Below are positions 18,609 through 27,303 of a stretch of DNA of 64,000 nucleotides, one piece after another. The stretch is from Candidatus Cloacimonadota bacterium. GTDB taxonomy: Bacteria > Cloacimonadota > Cloacimonadia > Cloacimonadales > Cloacimonadaceae. Position numbers and translations under genes: made by a program. Every line of letters starts with the position of its first letter. Position 1 is the stretch's first letter. Where the stretch lies: NCBI GenBank assembly GCA_023421135.1, contig JAEZUG010000052.1, forward strand, positions 1-64,000, read 5' to 3'. Under the pieces are notes generated by a model. The model ran no database searches and was not told the origin of the DNA. It saw only the letters and a program-made list of their open reading frames with translations.

Positions 18609-18791
18609 CTATCTGCTTCTTTTAATTATTCGTCTTTGAGTGATATCCCGGTATTGCATGATCTGCTGACGTGCTTGCATGCTGTAGGGATGAGCATATT
18701 CGGCAGGCTGACGGGGCACGAAAACAGGGCTGTTGTCACTGCTGATCAAAGCCATGACTCCGGCGATGGCTGCGAGGGCTTTCTTTTCCAT
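18609..18791 (-). CDS. Small OadG/MmdE-like subunit of the carboxyltransferase complex
   Basis: A 60-aa protein between mmdA and oadA, 10 bp after the first and 14 bp before the second, with GAGGTGAGG just upstream of its ATG. Residues 1-17 (MEKKALAAIAGVMALIS) are short and hydrophobic. The C-terminal part (PYSMQARQQIMQYRDI, residues 35-50) resembles the ARQ-IM--R tail of OadG and Mmd delta/epsilon subunits that pin the complex together. Position, size and tail support this reading. The N-terminus is shorter and less hydrophobic than a true OadG membrane span, so it may not anchor to a membrane. A longer in-frame reading to 18875 overlaps mmdA and is unlikely. Confidence 0.68.
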   Translation of the reverse strand: MEKKALAAIAGVMALISSDNSPVFVPRQPAEYAHPYSMQARQQIMQYRDITQRRIIKRSR

Positions 18792-18801
18792 CCTCACCTC
18801 A

Positions 18802-20355
18802 TTAAGCCGGGATGTTTCCGTGTTTCTTGGGCGGCAGGCTTTCGCTCTTGGTGCAGAGGATCTCCAGAGCATCAATCAAGCGTTTGCGTGTCTCGGAAGG
18901 CACGATCACTGCATCCACATAACCGCGTGAGGCAGCCACATAAGGATTGTTGAAGGCTTCTTCGTAGATACCGATCATCTCCGCACGTTTGGCAGCCTTG
19001 TCTTCGGCTCCATCTATCTCTTTGCGGAAGATGATATTGGCGGCACCCTGAGCACCCATCACGGCTATCTCTGCAGCCGGCCAGGAGAAGACCATATCGG
19101 CACCCAGATGCTTGGAGCTCATAGCGATGTAGCTTCCGCCATAGTCCTTGCGGGTCACGACCGTGAGCTTGGGCACCGTGGCTTCGGAATAACACCACAA
19201 GAGCTTAGCTCCGTGGCGGATAATGCCGTTCCATTCCTGATGAGTGCCGGGAAGATAACCCGGAACGTCCACCAAGGTGAGCAGCGGAATATTGAAAGCA
19301 TCACAGAAACGGATGAAGCGTGTGGCTTTGTCCGAAGCATCTATATCCAGACAACCGGCCAGAACGTTCGGCTGATTGGCAATGATGCCGACCGAGCGTC
19401 CGTTGAGGCGGGCAAAACCCACGATGATATTCTGGGCATAGTACATATGAGGCTCAAAGAAGGTTCCATCATCCACGATGCTATGGATTACGTCCCGCAT
19501 ATCGTAGCTCATTCTGGGATTATCCGGAATGATCTCATCCAGCTCGGGACAGATTCTCCAAGGATCGTCTGAAGTCTGGAGCCGGGGAGGATCTTCCATA
19601 TTGTTGGAGGGCAGATAGCTCAGCAGAATCTTGATCTGCTCGATCGCATCGGCATCGTTTTCACAGGCAAAATGAGCGTTTCCGCTCTTGCTGTTGTGTG
19701 CCATGGCACCGCCCAGCTCTTCCTGAGTGGTCTCTTCGCCGGTGACCGCTCTGATCACGTCCGGCCCTGTGATAAACATAAAACTGGTGTTCTTGACCAT
19801 AAAGACAAAGTCTGTCATGGCAGGAGAATAGACTGCTCCGCCGGCACAGGGTCCCATAATGGCTGTAACTTGGGGAATCACTCCGCTGGCGCGTGAATTA
19901 CGGAAGAAGATATCTCCATAACCGCGCAGGGCATCGACGCCTTCCTGAATGCGAGCCCCTCCAGAATCGTTGATACCCACGCAGGGCACTCCGGATTTGA
20001 GCGCCATATCCATCACTTTGCAGATCTTGGCAGCGTGCATTTCGCCCAGACTGCCACCTCGTGAGGTAAAATCCTGAGAAAAAGCAAAGACCGGACGTCC
20101 ATTGACCATTCCGTGCCCGGTGATCACGCCATCCGAGGGAATCTCGATCTTTTCCATGCCAAAGTTATCACAACGGTGGCTTACGAACATATCGAGCTCG
20201 CGGAAGGTGCCTTCATCAAACAAGAGATCAAGGCGTTCACGAGCTGTGAGTTTGCCTCCGCTATGCTGTTTGGCAACAGCTTTTTCGCCACCCATGGCGA
20301 GGATTTTGGCTTCCTTGTCACGCAATTTTTGGATTGCATCCTTGGCTGAGAGCAT
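18802..20355 (-). CDS. mmdA: Methylmalonyl-CoA/propionyl-CoA carboxyltransferase subunit
   Basis: Acyl-CoA carboxyltransferase of the MmdA/PccB/12S group, about 517 aa. Two crotonase-like halves are seen. The first has GKLTARERLDLLFDEGTF (about 35-52), SQDFTSRGGSLG and NDSGGARIQEGV. The second has VDVPGYLPGTHQEWNGIIRHGAKLL and RKDYGGSYIAMSSK, the oxyanion-hole segments. It moves CO2 between methylmalonyl-CoA and biotin. It opens the operon mmdA - small subunit - oadA - pyrR - pyrF. The ATG at 20355 has AAGGAG 5 bp upstream; a GTG two codons earlier is less well placed. Confidence 0.94.
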   Translation of the reverse strand: MLSAKDAIQKLRDKEAKILAMGGEKAVAKQHSGGKLTARERLDLLFDEGTFRELDMFVSHRCDNFGMEKIEIPSDGVITGHGMVNGRPVFAFSQDFTSRGGSLGEMHAAKICKVMDMALKSGVPCVGINDSGGARIQEGVDALRGYGDIFFRNSRASGVIPQVTAIMGPCAGGAVYSPAMTDFVFMVKNTSFMFITGPDVIRAVTGEETTQEELGGAMAHNSKSGNAHFACENDADAIEQIKILLSYLPSNNMEDPPRLQTSDDPWRICPELDEIIPDNPRMSYDMRDVIHSIVDDGTFFEPHMYYAQNIIVGFARLNGRSVGIIANQPNVLAGCLDIDASDKATRFIRFCDAFNIPLLTLVDVPGYLPGTHQEWNGIIRHGAKLLWCYSEATVPKLTVVTRKDYGGSYIAMSSKHLGADMVFSWPAAEIAVMGAQGAANIIFRKEIDGAEDKAAKRAEMIGIYEEAFNNPYVAASRGYVDAVIVPSETRKRLIDALEILCTKSESLPPKKHGNIPA

Positions 20356-20538
20356 TATCACTCCTTATCTATCAAATTTAATATCCAGTCGTGCTTAATC
20401 GGGTCTCATTTCACCCAATATGCCATGCTTAAATCATAACGCTTTTAGTCAAGTAGGAATTTCAGCCGGAGAGCGCTCTATGACCACCTGGAAAGAGCGC
20501 GTGCTTTGGTAAGCAGGATTGATTCCTGGTGCCAGAGC

Positions 20539-20569
20539 AAAAAAAAACGCCGTCCACTAGGAACGGCGG
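20539..20569 (-). terminator. Terminator of the zinc-ribbon gene
   Basis: On the minus strand CGCCGT, a short loop and ACGGCG form the stem, followed by nine T residues. Confidence 0.85.
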
Positions 20570-20591
20570 CATAACTTTGGACTAGCGCTTT

Positions 20592-20765
20592 TTAGTAGCG
20601 ACGGTCATAGTTGTTGCGGTTGAACTGCTGCTTTTTGGCTTTGCGGCAATCGGGGCAACGTTGGGGTTCATTAGTGAGACCCTTTTCTTTGTAGAAATCT
20701 TGTTCGCCTTCGGTGAATACGAATTCTTTTGAGCAGTCTTTGCATACCAATGTTTTGTCTGGCAT
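20592..20765 (-). CDS. 57-aa zinc-ribbon protein
   Basis: Minus-strand reading frame starting MPDKTLVCKDC and ending NYDRRY. Two knuckles are visible, CKDC at residues 8-11 and CPDC at 37-40, with the EF(V/T)FTEGEQDFY spacer typical of the small probable-zinc-ribbon family found in many bacteria. AAGGAG lies 8 bp before the ATG and a good terminator follows, so this is a monocistronic gene. Its role is unknown; related proteins are thought to bind nucleic acid or act as redox or zinc sensors. The overlapping frame reading MSDTPEIRR... is its shadow. Confidence 0.88.
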   Translation of the reverse strand: MPDKTLVCKDCSKEFVFTEGEQDFYKEKGLTNEPQRCPDCRKAKKQQFNRNNYDRRY

Positions 20766-21161
20766 ATTGTTCTCCTTATTTCCGGGGTATCTGACATTCA
20801 GGTTAGAGGCAGTCCCAGAAAATAAGGAAAGGCTCGTTGCATGAAATGGATCCCTGTATTGAGCGCAACTTATAACAGGGCATTAATCTGTCAATAAATA
20901 AATTCAACTCCAGCATTATTTCTTGAATAGAAGAGGGCGGGATCTGCATTTTGCATAGGTTGATCCTGCCTTCAGCGGGCACAGCCGAGATCAGAACCAG
21001 GCGAACAATTCTTGACAGAAACCCACACACCTAGTCGACTGAATCAAAAGTGGGATACGTTCCAGAAGTGCAAGCCTAAGGTCTGTGTACGACCAATACC
21101 ATGTTATGCACACTAAGCGAATCCACGACCGCAGTAGCCGAATTAAGAGAGAGTGAAGTTT
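20766..21161. other. Intergenic region, divergent
   Basis: About 396 bp between the divergent zinc-ribbon and transglutaminase genes. Short reading frames on the minus strand lack ribosome sites and family resemblance. Nothing beyond promoter-like A/T tracts is seen. Confidence 0.5.
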
Positions 21162-22505
21162 ATGAATGATATAAGTAACAAATCTGTTCGAGGCAGATAC
21201 CAATACTATGTAGAGGATATTCAAGCGACAAATGAGAGTCCTTTGATAAGGTTATGGCTAGCATTACCGATGAACCGCATAGGGCAGCAAGTATCTGTGT
21301 CATCAATCAAACCCCCGCCTCAAGAGATCATAAAGGACGACATAAACGGCAATGTGATAATCTTCTGGGAGATAGCTCCCTCAACAAAAAGCCTGACTTT
21401 CCAGTATGACTTCGAAGTCCATGCCACGGATATTGAGTTTGATATCGATCCCCACAATATCAAGCCCTACGATACCGATTCAGAACAATATCGTTACTAC
21501 ACAAAATCCGAGCCTTGGATTGAGCTCAGCCCAGAGATCAGGCAAAAAGCAAGAGAGATTATCCAAACAGAAACCAATCCCTATCTCTGTGCAAAGCTAT
21601 TCTATGATTGGGTTATAGACAACATGTCGTATGTATATCCCAAGGTTGAAGACAGAGGAGCACAGAAATCTTTCACCCGTCTTTCCGGAGATTGTGGTGA
21701 GTTTAGCTTTGTATTCATTGCACTCTGCCGATCAGTTGGGATTCCAGCCCGGCCGGTAACAGCCGTATGGCCAACCGAATCCGGCCATGCTTGGGCAGAA
21801 TTCTTTATCGAGCCCTACGGCTGGCTCCCAGTCGATACTACAATTGCTCAAGTATTAAATGAGAGTTATCAGCATACCATCAAATCAAAAAGTGCGGATA
21901 GAGACTATCTGTTTGGAAACCTGTATCCCAATAGGCTCATAGTATTTGTCGGATGCAATGTTCGTGTTTGTACAAGTAAGGATAAACTGATAAGGACGTT
22001 TTCTCTTTTACAACCTGGGGGAGGATGTTCATATCCAACCAGTATCGAATTTTCCAATATGGCAGACACGGTATTACATACAGGCTACTACTCATTTGAT
22101 GAGGAAATAAAAGATACGGAGTTCATCCGAGCCAGAAAGGACAAAGAGTTTGCCTCCAGTTACTATCAATCAGATGATCTCCTCAGTTCTGAAAGGGATC
22201 TGCTAAACCTCACGAAGATCATTCCTGATGCGCTTGTATGTTGGTTTTATCTTGGACAAGTCTATCTGAATTTATCGAAATGGGATGAGGCTATTGCTTG
22301 CTTCCGGAACTCTCTGACAAATGATCAAGCCCAGCTTCAGCCAGAAGTGAAAGTATGGGCTTATAATCTGCTGGGAACCAGCCTGTTAAAAGCCAACAAT
22401 CTAACTGAAGCCAGAAAAATGTTTGAAGCAGTTCTTGCCCTCAACTGTGACTATCAAGATGCTAATCCCTATGCCCTGGATGGCATCGCAAAATCGGAAC
22501 TATAA
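21162..22505 (+). CDS. Transglutaminase-like protein with C-terminal TPR repeats
   Basis: Cytoplasmic-looking protein of 447 aa with no signal peptide. Residues about 150-235 hold a transglutaminase/protease-like core. The Cys is in SGDCGEFSFVF, the His in ESGHAWAEFF and the Asp in WLPVDTT, so the papain-type triad is intact. Residues about 345-445 read as two or three TPR helices (LVCWFYLGQVYLNLSKWDEA, AYNLLGTSLLKANNLTEA). The first 130 residues resemble the beta-rich domain before many bacterial transglutaminase cores. It ends 3 bp before the sigma-like gene, so the two are coupled. Substrate unknown. Confidence 0.82.
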   Translation: MNDISNKSVRGRYQYYVEDIQATNESPLIRLWLALPMNRIGQQVSVSSIKPPPQEIIKDDINGNVIIFWEIAPSTKSLTFQYDFEVHATDIEFDIDPHNIKPYDTDSEQYRYYTKSEPWIELSPEIRQKAREIIQTETNPYLCAKLFYDWVIDNMSYVYPKVEDRGAQKSFTRLSGDCGEFSFVFIALCRSVGIPARPVTAVWPTESGHAWAEFFIEPYGWLPVDTTIAQVLNESYQHTIKSKSADRDYLFGNLYPNRLIVFVGCNVRVCTSKDKLIRTFSLLQPGGGCSYPTSIEFSNMADTVLHTGYYSFDEEIKDTEFIRARKDKEFASSYYQSDDLLSSERDLLNLTKIIPDALVCWFYLGQVYLNLSKWDEAIACFRNSLTNDQAQLQPEVKVWAYNLLGTSLLKANNLTEARKMFEAVLALNCDYQDANPYALDGIAKSEL

Positions 22506-22508
22506 GAA

Positions 22509-23621
22509 GTGAAAACACAAAAACAAGCTTATCTCACCGGAGCAGAAATCATAGAGACCATGAGCCGGGACACTTTTGGCAAGGCTGCCATTGTGGAGGA
22601 TATCTGTTCCTTCCGCAAGAAGCAGGAAACCCTCGGAGAGATCTCCATCTCGAATACTGCGGAAGCAGCAGGCTTTTTCACCAGAACGGTTAGTGACTAT
22701 TTTGCCGATCTTTTGGGCTTTTGCAGCAGATTGATCTACACCCGCACTCAGGATAGATATCTGGCCGAAGAATTGGCGCAGGAAGCTATTTTGGAGCTGC
22801 TGAAGACCGAGGCAAATCCACGTTCGGTGCGTCCCTGGCTCTATAGTGTGGTGATGAATAAACTGGCGGATTGTTTTCAGCAACACGGTAGGGAAAAGGG
22901 ATTGTGTGAGCAGCTCGAGCGGGAGAACAATCTGGCAACGATGAGCCAAAACAAAGACACGAGCAGTGCCTATTATCAATATCTGATGGAGGTTCCGGAG
23001 CTCAAAGATTTGCCTGCATACCAGGAGTATCTGGAGCTTTTGAGCTATCCTGATCTCATTAGCTATGCCAGATCCAAAGGAATCAGTTACGACCGTGCCA
23101 AAAAAGCCAGCGTGCGTCTGAAGCACGATCTGAAGGCTTTCTACCTCAGGATGACGGGATGGCAGGTGGGCTTGGAGATTCTGGATTACAACCAATATCT
23201 GGCTGTGAAGAAGTTCATGAGTGTGCTGATTCTGCCTTGGAACGATGCCAAAGAAAAGGCTCTGAAAAAATACCGGGGAGAGCTGGAACTGAATGCTATC
23301 AAAGAAGTCTATGGCTATCATCAGCCAGTGGATCTGATCGAATCCAGCTTTAGCCTCAGAGAAGATCATTACAGCCTGTTCATGTTTCAATTTGATGAGA
23401 ATGGGGTGCCCAGTCCCACAACATGTTGGTTCAAACTGAGCGAGACCAATCGCATCACCATGCTCAAATGCTATGCAAACCGGATGATGGCAACGTGCAA
23501 TGCCACAATCGATTTGCCGCTTAACAAAGAGAAGGGGAAGGTCACTCTGCCCATGAAGGATCTGATTTATCTGCTCAAGCAAGAAAAAAGTACCCAATTC
23601 TTCGGCACTATTCCGGAATAA
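22509..23621 (+). CDS. Sigma-70 region-2-like protein with unusual C-terminus
   Basis: 370 aa. Residues about 70-135 look like ECF sigma region 2 (FCSRLIYTRTQDRYLAEELAQE, then RPWLYSVVMNKLAD), the part that binds core polymerase and the -10 element. A helix-rich section around 170-215 (YPDLISYARSKGISYDRAKK) could be region 4. The last 150 residues match no sigma domain I know and may be a sensor or a fused anti-sigma-like part. The GTG start lies 3 bp after the transglutaminase stop and has only a weak ribosome site, suggesting translational coupling. A terminator-like hairpin follows at 23672. Confidence 0.68.
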   Translation: MKTQKQAYLTGAEIIETMSRDTFGKAAIVEDICSFRKKQETLGEISISNTAEAAGFFTRTVSDYFADLLGFCSRLIYTRTQDRYLAEELAQEAILELLKTEANPRSVRPWLYSVVMNKLADCFQQHGREKGLCEQLERENNLATMSQNKDTSSAYYQYLMEVPELKDLPAYQEYLELLSYPDLISYARSKGISYDRAKKASVRLKHDLKAFYLRMTGWQVGLEILDYNQYLAVKKFMSVLILPWNDAKEKALKKYRGELELNAIKEVYGYHQPVDLIESSFSLREDHYSLFMFQFDENGVPSPTTCWFKLSETNRITMLKCYANRMMATCNATIDLPLNKEKGKVTLPMKDLIYLLKQEKSTQFFGTIPE

Positions 23622-23671
23622 TCCGGACTACTATAGTAGGAGTCACTAAAAAGCTAGCGTCTTAGTAGCCG

Positions 23672-23706
23672 CGGGGTGATGATGCTTATCATTACCCCGT
23701 TCTTTA
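23672..23706 (+). terminator. Terminator after the sigma-like gene
   Basis: CGGGGTGATGAT and ATCATTACCCCG form a 12-bp stem with one G-U pair and loop GCTT, followed by TTCTTTATTC. Confidence 0.72.
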
Positions 23707-23847
23707 TTCTCCCCTTCACGAGCTCTATCTTGGCTTGGATCATCCTCAGGGACCTTGCTTGTGGGCTGGATTCAAGCCAGCAGTCTATTTCTTCCTTCTG
23801 CACACCAAGTGGAAGGCTACATCCATCCATATTCAGTACTCATAGGA

Positions 23848-23916
23848 AACCTATCTCATACTCATGTGACACGCATGAGTTTACATGGGTGTCACATGGG
23901 TGTCTCATGCGTGTCG
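23848..23916 (+). repeat. Dispersed inverted 11-bp-unit repeat, copy 2
   Basis: Same element as copy 1, with three right-arm units instead of four and CTCATG in place of CCCATG in the left arm. It lies in the 404-bp gap 23622-24025, which otherwise holds only the terminator at 23672. Short reading frames across it (THVTRMSLHGCHMGVS) arise from the repeat itself. Confidence 0.88.
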
Positions 23917-24025
23917 AACTGGGGAGGAGGATCAGGATGGAGAGATCGTGATGAGAGCAGTTGTTTTTTCTTGACCGCTCTTCCCCTGATGCTTTTCTGG
24001 CTTTAGTAACTTAGTGAGGTTCAAT

Positions 24026-24610
24026 ATGACATATACAGAATTCAGAACTCAGGCCAGAGAACGCCTGAATGGCGTCTGGAACAAAGCTGCCATCCTCTGG
24101 CTGATCTTTGGTGCGCTCACCGGAGCCATCGGAGCGGTTCCCGGTGCTGGAGGGATAGTTGCCTTGTTGATAGCGGGGCCGATGATGCTGGCGCTGGCTC
24201 AGATCTTTCTGAAGATAGATGCGGGGCAGGACTTTGTGGTGGAAGATCTGTTTAAGGGATTCAACGACTTTTCCAGAAGTCTATCGGCGTATCTGCTGAT
24301 AGCGCTCTACACCTTCCTATGGGCACTACTCTTGATCATTCCCGGGATTATGTGCGCCATAGGCTATTCACAGACCTTTTTTATCTTGGCGGAGAATCCT
24401 CAAATGACGCCGACTGAGGCGATGGAAGCCAGCAAGAAGATGATGATGGGTTACAAAACCTATTACTTCATGCTGATGCTTTCCTTTATCGGTTGGGCGT
24501 TTTTGTGCATGTTCACGATGGGGCTCGGCTACCTTTGGCTGCAATCCTATGTGGAAGCCACGCGGGTGCTCTTTTACAAGCGGCTGATCTCAGAGCCCGG
24601 TACGATCTGA
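24026..24610 (+). CDS. DUF975-family integral membrane protein
   Basis: 194 aa with about five hydrophobic spans. The family hallmarks are seen: YSQTFFILAENPQMTPTEA and ASKKMMMGYKTYYF near residues 119-155, followed by LSFIGWAFLCMFTMGLGYLW and VEATRVLFYK at the end. DUF975 proteins sit in the inner membrane; their role is unknown. The ATG has GAGG 9 bp upstream. It is 17 bp before the CBS-PPase gene and probably opens that operon. Confidence 0.85.
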   Translation: MTYTEFRTQARERLNGVWNKAAILWLIFGALTGAIGAVPGAGGIVALLIAGPMMLALAQIFLKIDAGQDFVVEDLFKGFNDFSRSLSAYLLIALYTFLWALLLIIPGIMCAIGYSQTFFILAENPQMTPTEAMEASKKMMMGYKTYYFMLMLSFIGWAFLCMFTMGLGYLWLQSYVEATRVLFYKRLISEPGTI

Positions 24611-24627
24611 AACAGGGGGGCAAAGCT

Positions 24628-26268
24628 ATGCCAAAGACCTATATTCTTGGTCATCGTAATCCGGACACGGATTCTGTGTGTGCGCCCTATGCTTACGCCT
24701 GGCTGAAGCAGCAGATTGATCCCTCCGGCATCTATATTCCCGGTGTGTTGGGAAACTTAAATCCACAAACTGCTTATATCTTCGAAGCACTTGGTTTGGA
24801 AGCACCGGCTCTGATCCGGGATGTGTATCCCCGGGCGGAAGACATTATGCAAAGGGATGTTTACACCGTGCACAAAGACGCTCCGATTGGCGAAGTGACC
24901 AGCCTGATGGATGAGAAAAAGCTGCGCAATGTGCCAATCGTGGATGAAGAAGGGAGCTATCTGGGGCTGATTACAATGCAGGAATTGGCGCACTATTTCA
25001 TGCCACGGCAGTATAGTTCCCGTCCGCTTTATGAGCTGCGTCCGGAGAATCTTTACCGGGTGATACCGGGCTATTTTTTGCAAAAAGGAGAGACGCTGCA
25101 CTACCAACGCAAAATGATGGTGGGGGCAATGGCGTTTGAGACCTTTATCAGCCGTCTGGAAGCCAGTATGTGTGACGATCAAGGCTATCCCCTGCTAATT
25201 GTGGGTAACCGTCCGGAGATACTGGCCTACGTGCTGAAACGGGATTTTCCTATCCTGATCCTGACCGGGATGAGGGATGAAGATTGCCGGGCTTTGGATC
25301 TGGAAGGCTTCACAGGCTGGATCTACATCTCGGAGGTTGATACAGCAGAGACGATCCGGCTGCTCCGGATCAGCATCCCGGCTCTGGCGATTGCCAATCG
25401 GGATTTACCTCAATTGGGGCCTCTTGAGCCGCTGAATCAGATCAAACGGGTGCTGCTCAATCTGGATCATCATGGCATCGCAGTGGTGGAAAATGAAAAG
25501 CTTCTGGGCTTGATCACAGGCTCCATGCTGATCGATCCGCCTCGCCACAAGGTGATTATGGTGGATCATAATGAGCTGTCTCAATCTGTGGAAGGAATTG
25601 ATCTGGCGGATATTGTCGAGATCATCGATCACCACAGGCTCAATACTATACGCAGTAACCAGCCCATCTATGTTTATGCTGATCCCTTGGGGAGTTCCTG
25701 CACGCTGGTGTACAAGCTTTTCTGTTCTCACGGTCAGATTCCTCCCCGGGAGATTGCGGCTTTGCTGCTCTCCGGGATTCTTTCGGACACGGTGATCTTG
25801 CACGGTCCCACCACGACTGCTGAGGATATCTCGGCAGCGGAGGCTTTGGGCAAACTGGCAGGCTTGAATCCGGCGGAGTGGGGACAGAAGATCTTCCAGA
25901 ATGCTGCTTCGTTGAGTGCGCTGGATCCTGATCTGGCAGTGGCTATGGATTTCAAGGCTTACACGGAAGAGGATTGCCGGCTGGGGATCGCACAGGTGGA
26001 AGTGGTGACCTTGCGGGATCTGGCAGAGGTCAAGGCTGCTTTTCTGGAGGCTTTGGAGCGGGTGAAGGCGAAGTTCTCGCTGGATTGGGCGATGCTATTG
26101 ATCACAGATATCATCGAGCAGGAAAGCGTGTTGCTCTCCACCTCGTATCCTTTGGCGGAGGAGATGATCTACCAGCGGCAGGACAGTCAGACCTATCTCT
26201 TGCCGGGAGTATTGTCTCGGAAGAAACAGCTCTTGCCGGAGATACTCTATGTGCTGAAGCATAGATAA
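24628..26268 (+). CDS. ppaC: Manganese-dependent inorganic pyrophosphatase with CBS and DRTGG domains
   Basis: Family II pyrophosphatase, 546 aa, hydrolysing cytosolic PPi. The DHH phosphoesterase core is split by an insert. The N-terminal metal motif GHRNPDTDS is at residues 8-16, then a first CBS segment (about 70-125; DIMQRDVYTVHKDAPIGEV), a DRTGG-like part, and a second CBS (about 250-300). The DHH core resumes with MVDHNELSQSVEG and EIIDHHRLNT, and the DHHA2 domain closes with SRKKQLLPEI. In studied relatives the CBS pair binds AMP, ADP or diadenosine phosphates and tunes activity. The long upstream reading frame back to 24493 overlaps DUF975; the ATG at 24628 is the natural start. Confidence 0.92.
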   Translation: MPKTYILGHRNPDTDSVCAPYAYAWLKQQIDPSGIYIPGVLGNLNPQTAYIFEALGLEAPALIRDVYPRAEDIMQRDVYTVHKDAPIGEVTSLMDEKKLRNVPIVDEEGSYLGLITMQELAHYFMPRQYSSRPLYELRPENLYRVIPGYFLQKGETLHYQRKMMVGAMAFETFISRLEASMCDDQGYPLLIVGNRPEILAYVLKRDFPILILTGMRDEDCRALDLEGFTGWIYISEVDTAETIRLLRISIPALAIANRDLPQLGPLEPLNQIKRVLLNLDHHGIAVVENEKLLGLITGSMLIDPPRHKVIMVDHNELSQSVEGIDLADIVEIIDHHRLNTIRSNQPIYVYADPLGSSCTLVYKLFCSHGQIPPREIAALLLSGILSDTVILHGPTTTAEDISAAEALGKLAGLNPAEWGQKIFQNAASLSALDPDLAVAMDFKAYTEEDCRLGIAQVEVVTLRDLAEVKAAFLEALERVKAKFSLDWAMLLITDIIEQESVLLSTSYPLAEEMIYQRQDSQTYLLPGVLSRKKQLLPEILYVLKHR

Positions 26269-26429
26269 ATAGCGCTGGATCAAATGCTCTGGCTTTGGGG
26301 TGGAGAAGATATGGCCAAGGAGCTTTGCTGATGATTTCTTGCTTGACATATACGGCACATAAATTAAACAATGCCTCGTAACCTGCTGTTTTGGCGGGGA
26401 ACTGCGATACTTTCGCAAAGGATATGATT

Positions 26430-27296
26430 ATGAAGAATCTATACGTTCTGCTTGTACTGGGCTTTCTGCTGGTTCTGGCACCTCTGCCGGCTACGGGTGA
26501 TGCCAACCGCGAGTATCTGGATGACTATATGCGCGTCCGGGGCGATGCTAGCGGTGCAGAAGTTACATATCACTGGACAGGAACTGTTTACAGTTTTATT
26601 CCCGGGCAGAGAAAGCGGGAGCTCTTCAAGTTTGAAGGCTTCAACATAGCCAAAACGGTGGTGACGGAAGATGGCTTTGAGCTGCTCACCCGTGAGGCGG
26701 CTTTCTTTCAGGATGCTCAGAGTGGGCAGATCCTGGAGACCTGGCGTAATCCCATCACCGAGGAGACTGTGCCTGTCGTGCAGATCTGGAATGATCCCGT
26801 GAACCAGGACATGAATATCGAAGCGGATTATCTTCCCTATATCAGGCGTATCCTACCCAGTGAGGATCTTGGGGATAAACGGGCTTATTATATGGACATC
26901 TTTCCTTTCTACGATTCGCCACTCACCCGGCGTGACCATCCTGATTATTCCCAAAGCGATACCTATCAGGCTGCAGAGTTCTTTCAATTCTTCGTTGATA
27001 CAGCCGATCTTGCCAATGATTCCCTTAGCACTGTGCCCGCCACTATTTCCTGGACTCGGATCAGTCCCTGGATGCCTTTTATGAAGATGGGGGATAGGGC
27101 AGGGAACCTGGTCTTTGTGTGCCGGGGACGCAAGCTTCCCGGAGGATATGAAGACCTGCCCCAATCAATCCGTGATTATGTGGCTCAGCACAATCCTATC
27201 TTTAACACTGCCCCGCAGGAATATACCGAGCCCAATATGACCAGTTGGTCTTACTTTAAACAACTGCTGGATAACGGCCTGTATCCCAGGCCATGA
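26430..27296 (+). CDS. DUF1838-family exported protein
   Basis: 288 aa with a signal peptide (about 1-24, cleavage near PATGD). Family motifs are WTGTVYSFIPGQRK near 49, LETWRNPITEETVPVVQIWNDPVN near 108-131 (shown here in two parts: ETWRNPITEE and VWNDPVN-like QIWNDPVN), and ISWTRISPWMPFMKMGDR near 218. The function of DUF1838 is unknown. The ATG at 26430 has AAAGGA 8 bp upstream; an ATG two codons earlier is too close to it. It is followed by another secreted protein after 7 bp. Confidence 0.85.
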   Translation: MKNLYVLLVLGFLLVLAPLPATGDANREYLDDYMRVRGDASGAEVTYHWTGTVYSFIPGQRKRELFKFEGFNIAKTVVTEDGFELLTREAAFFQDAQSGQILETWRNPITEETVPVVQIWNDPVNQDMNIEADYLPYIRRILPSEDLGDKRAYYMDIFPFYDSPLTRRDHPDYSQSDTYQAAEFFQFFVDTADLANDSLSTVPATISWTRISPWMPFMKMGDRAGNLVFVCRGRKLPGGYEDLPQSIRDYVAQHNPIFNTAPQEYTEPNMTSWSYFKQLLDNGLYPRP

Positions 27297-27303
27297 GGTG
27301 TGT

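Noticed and set aside
18792..18875. Longer start for the small OadG-like protein
   Set aside because: It would overlap mmdA by over 70 bp; the ATG at 18791 has a strong ribosome site right after the mmdA stop.
22500..23597. 365-codon minus-strand frame opposite the sigma-like gene
   Set aside because: No ribosome site and no motif; the plus-strand frame has sigma region 2.
23755..24006. Short frames reading THVTRMSLHGCHMGVS at two repeat copies
   Set aside because: The shared peptide comes from the dispersed repeat being open in one frame; there is no ribosome site and the ends differ.
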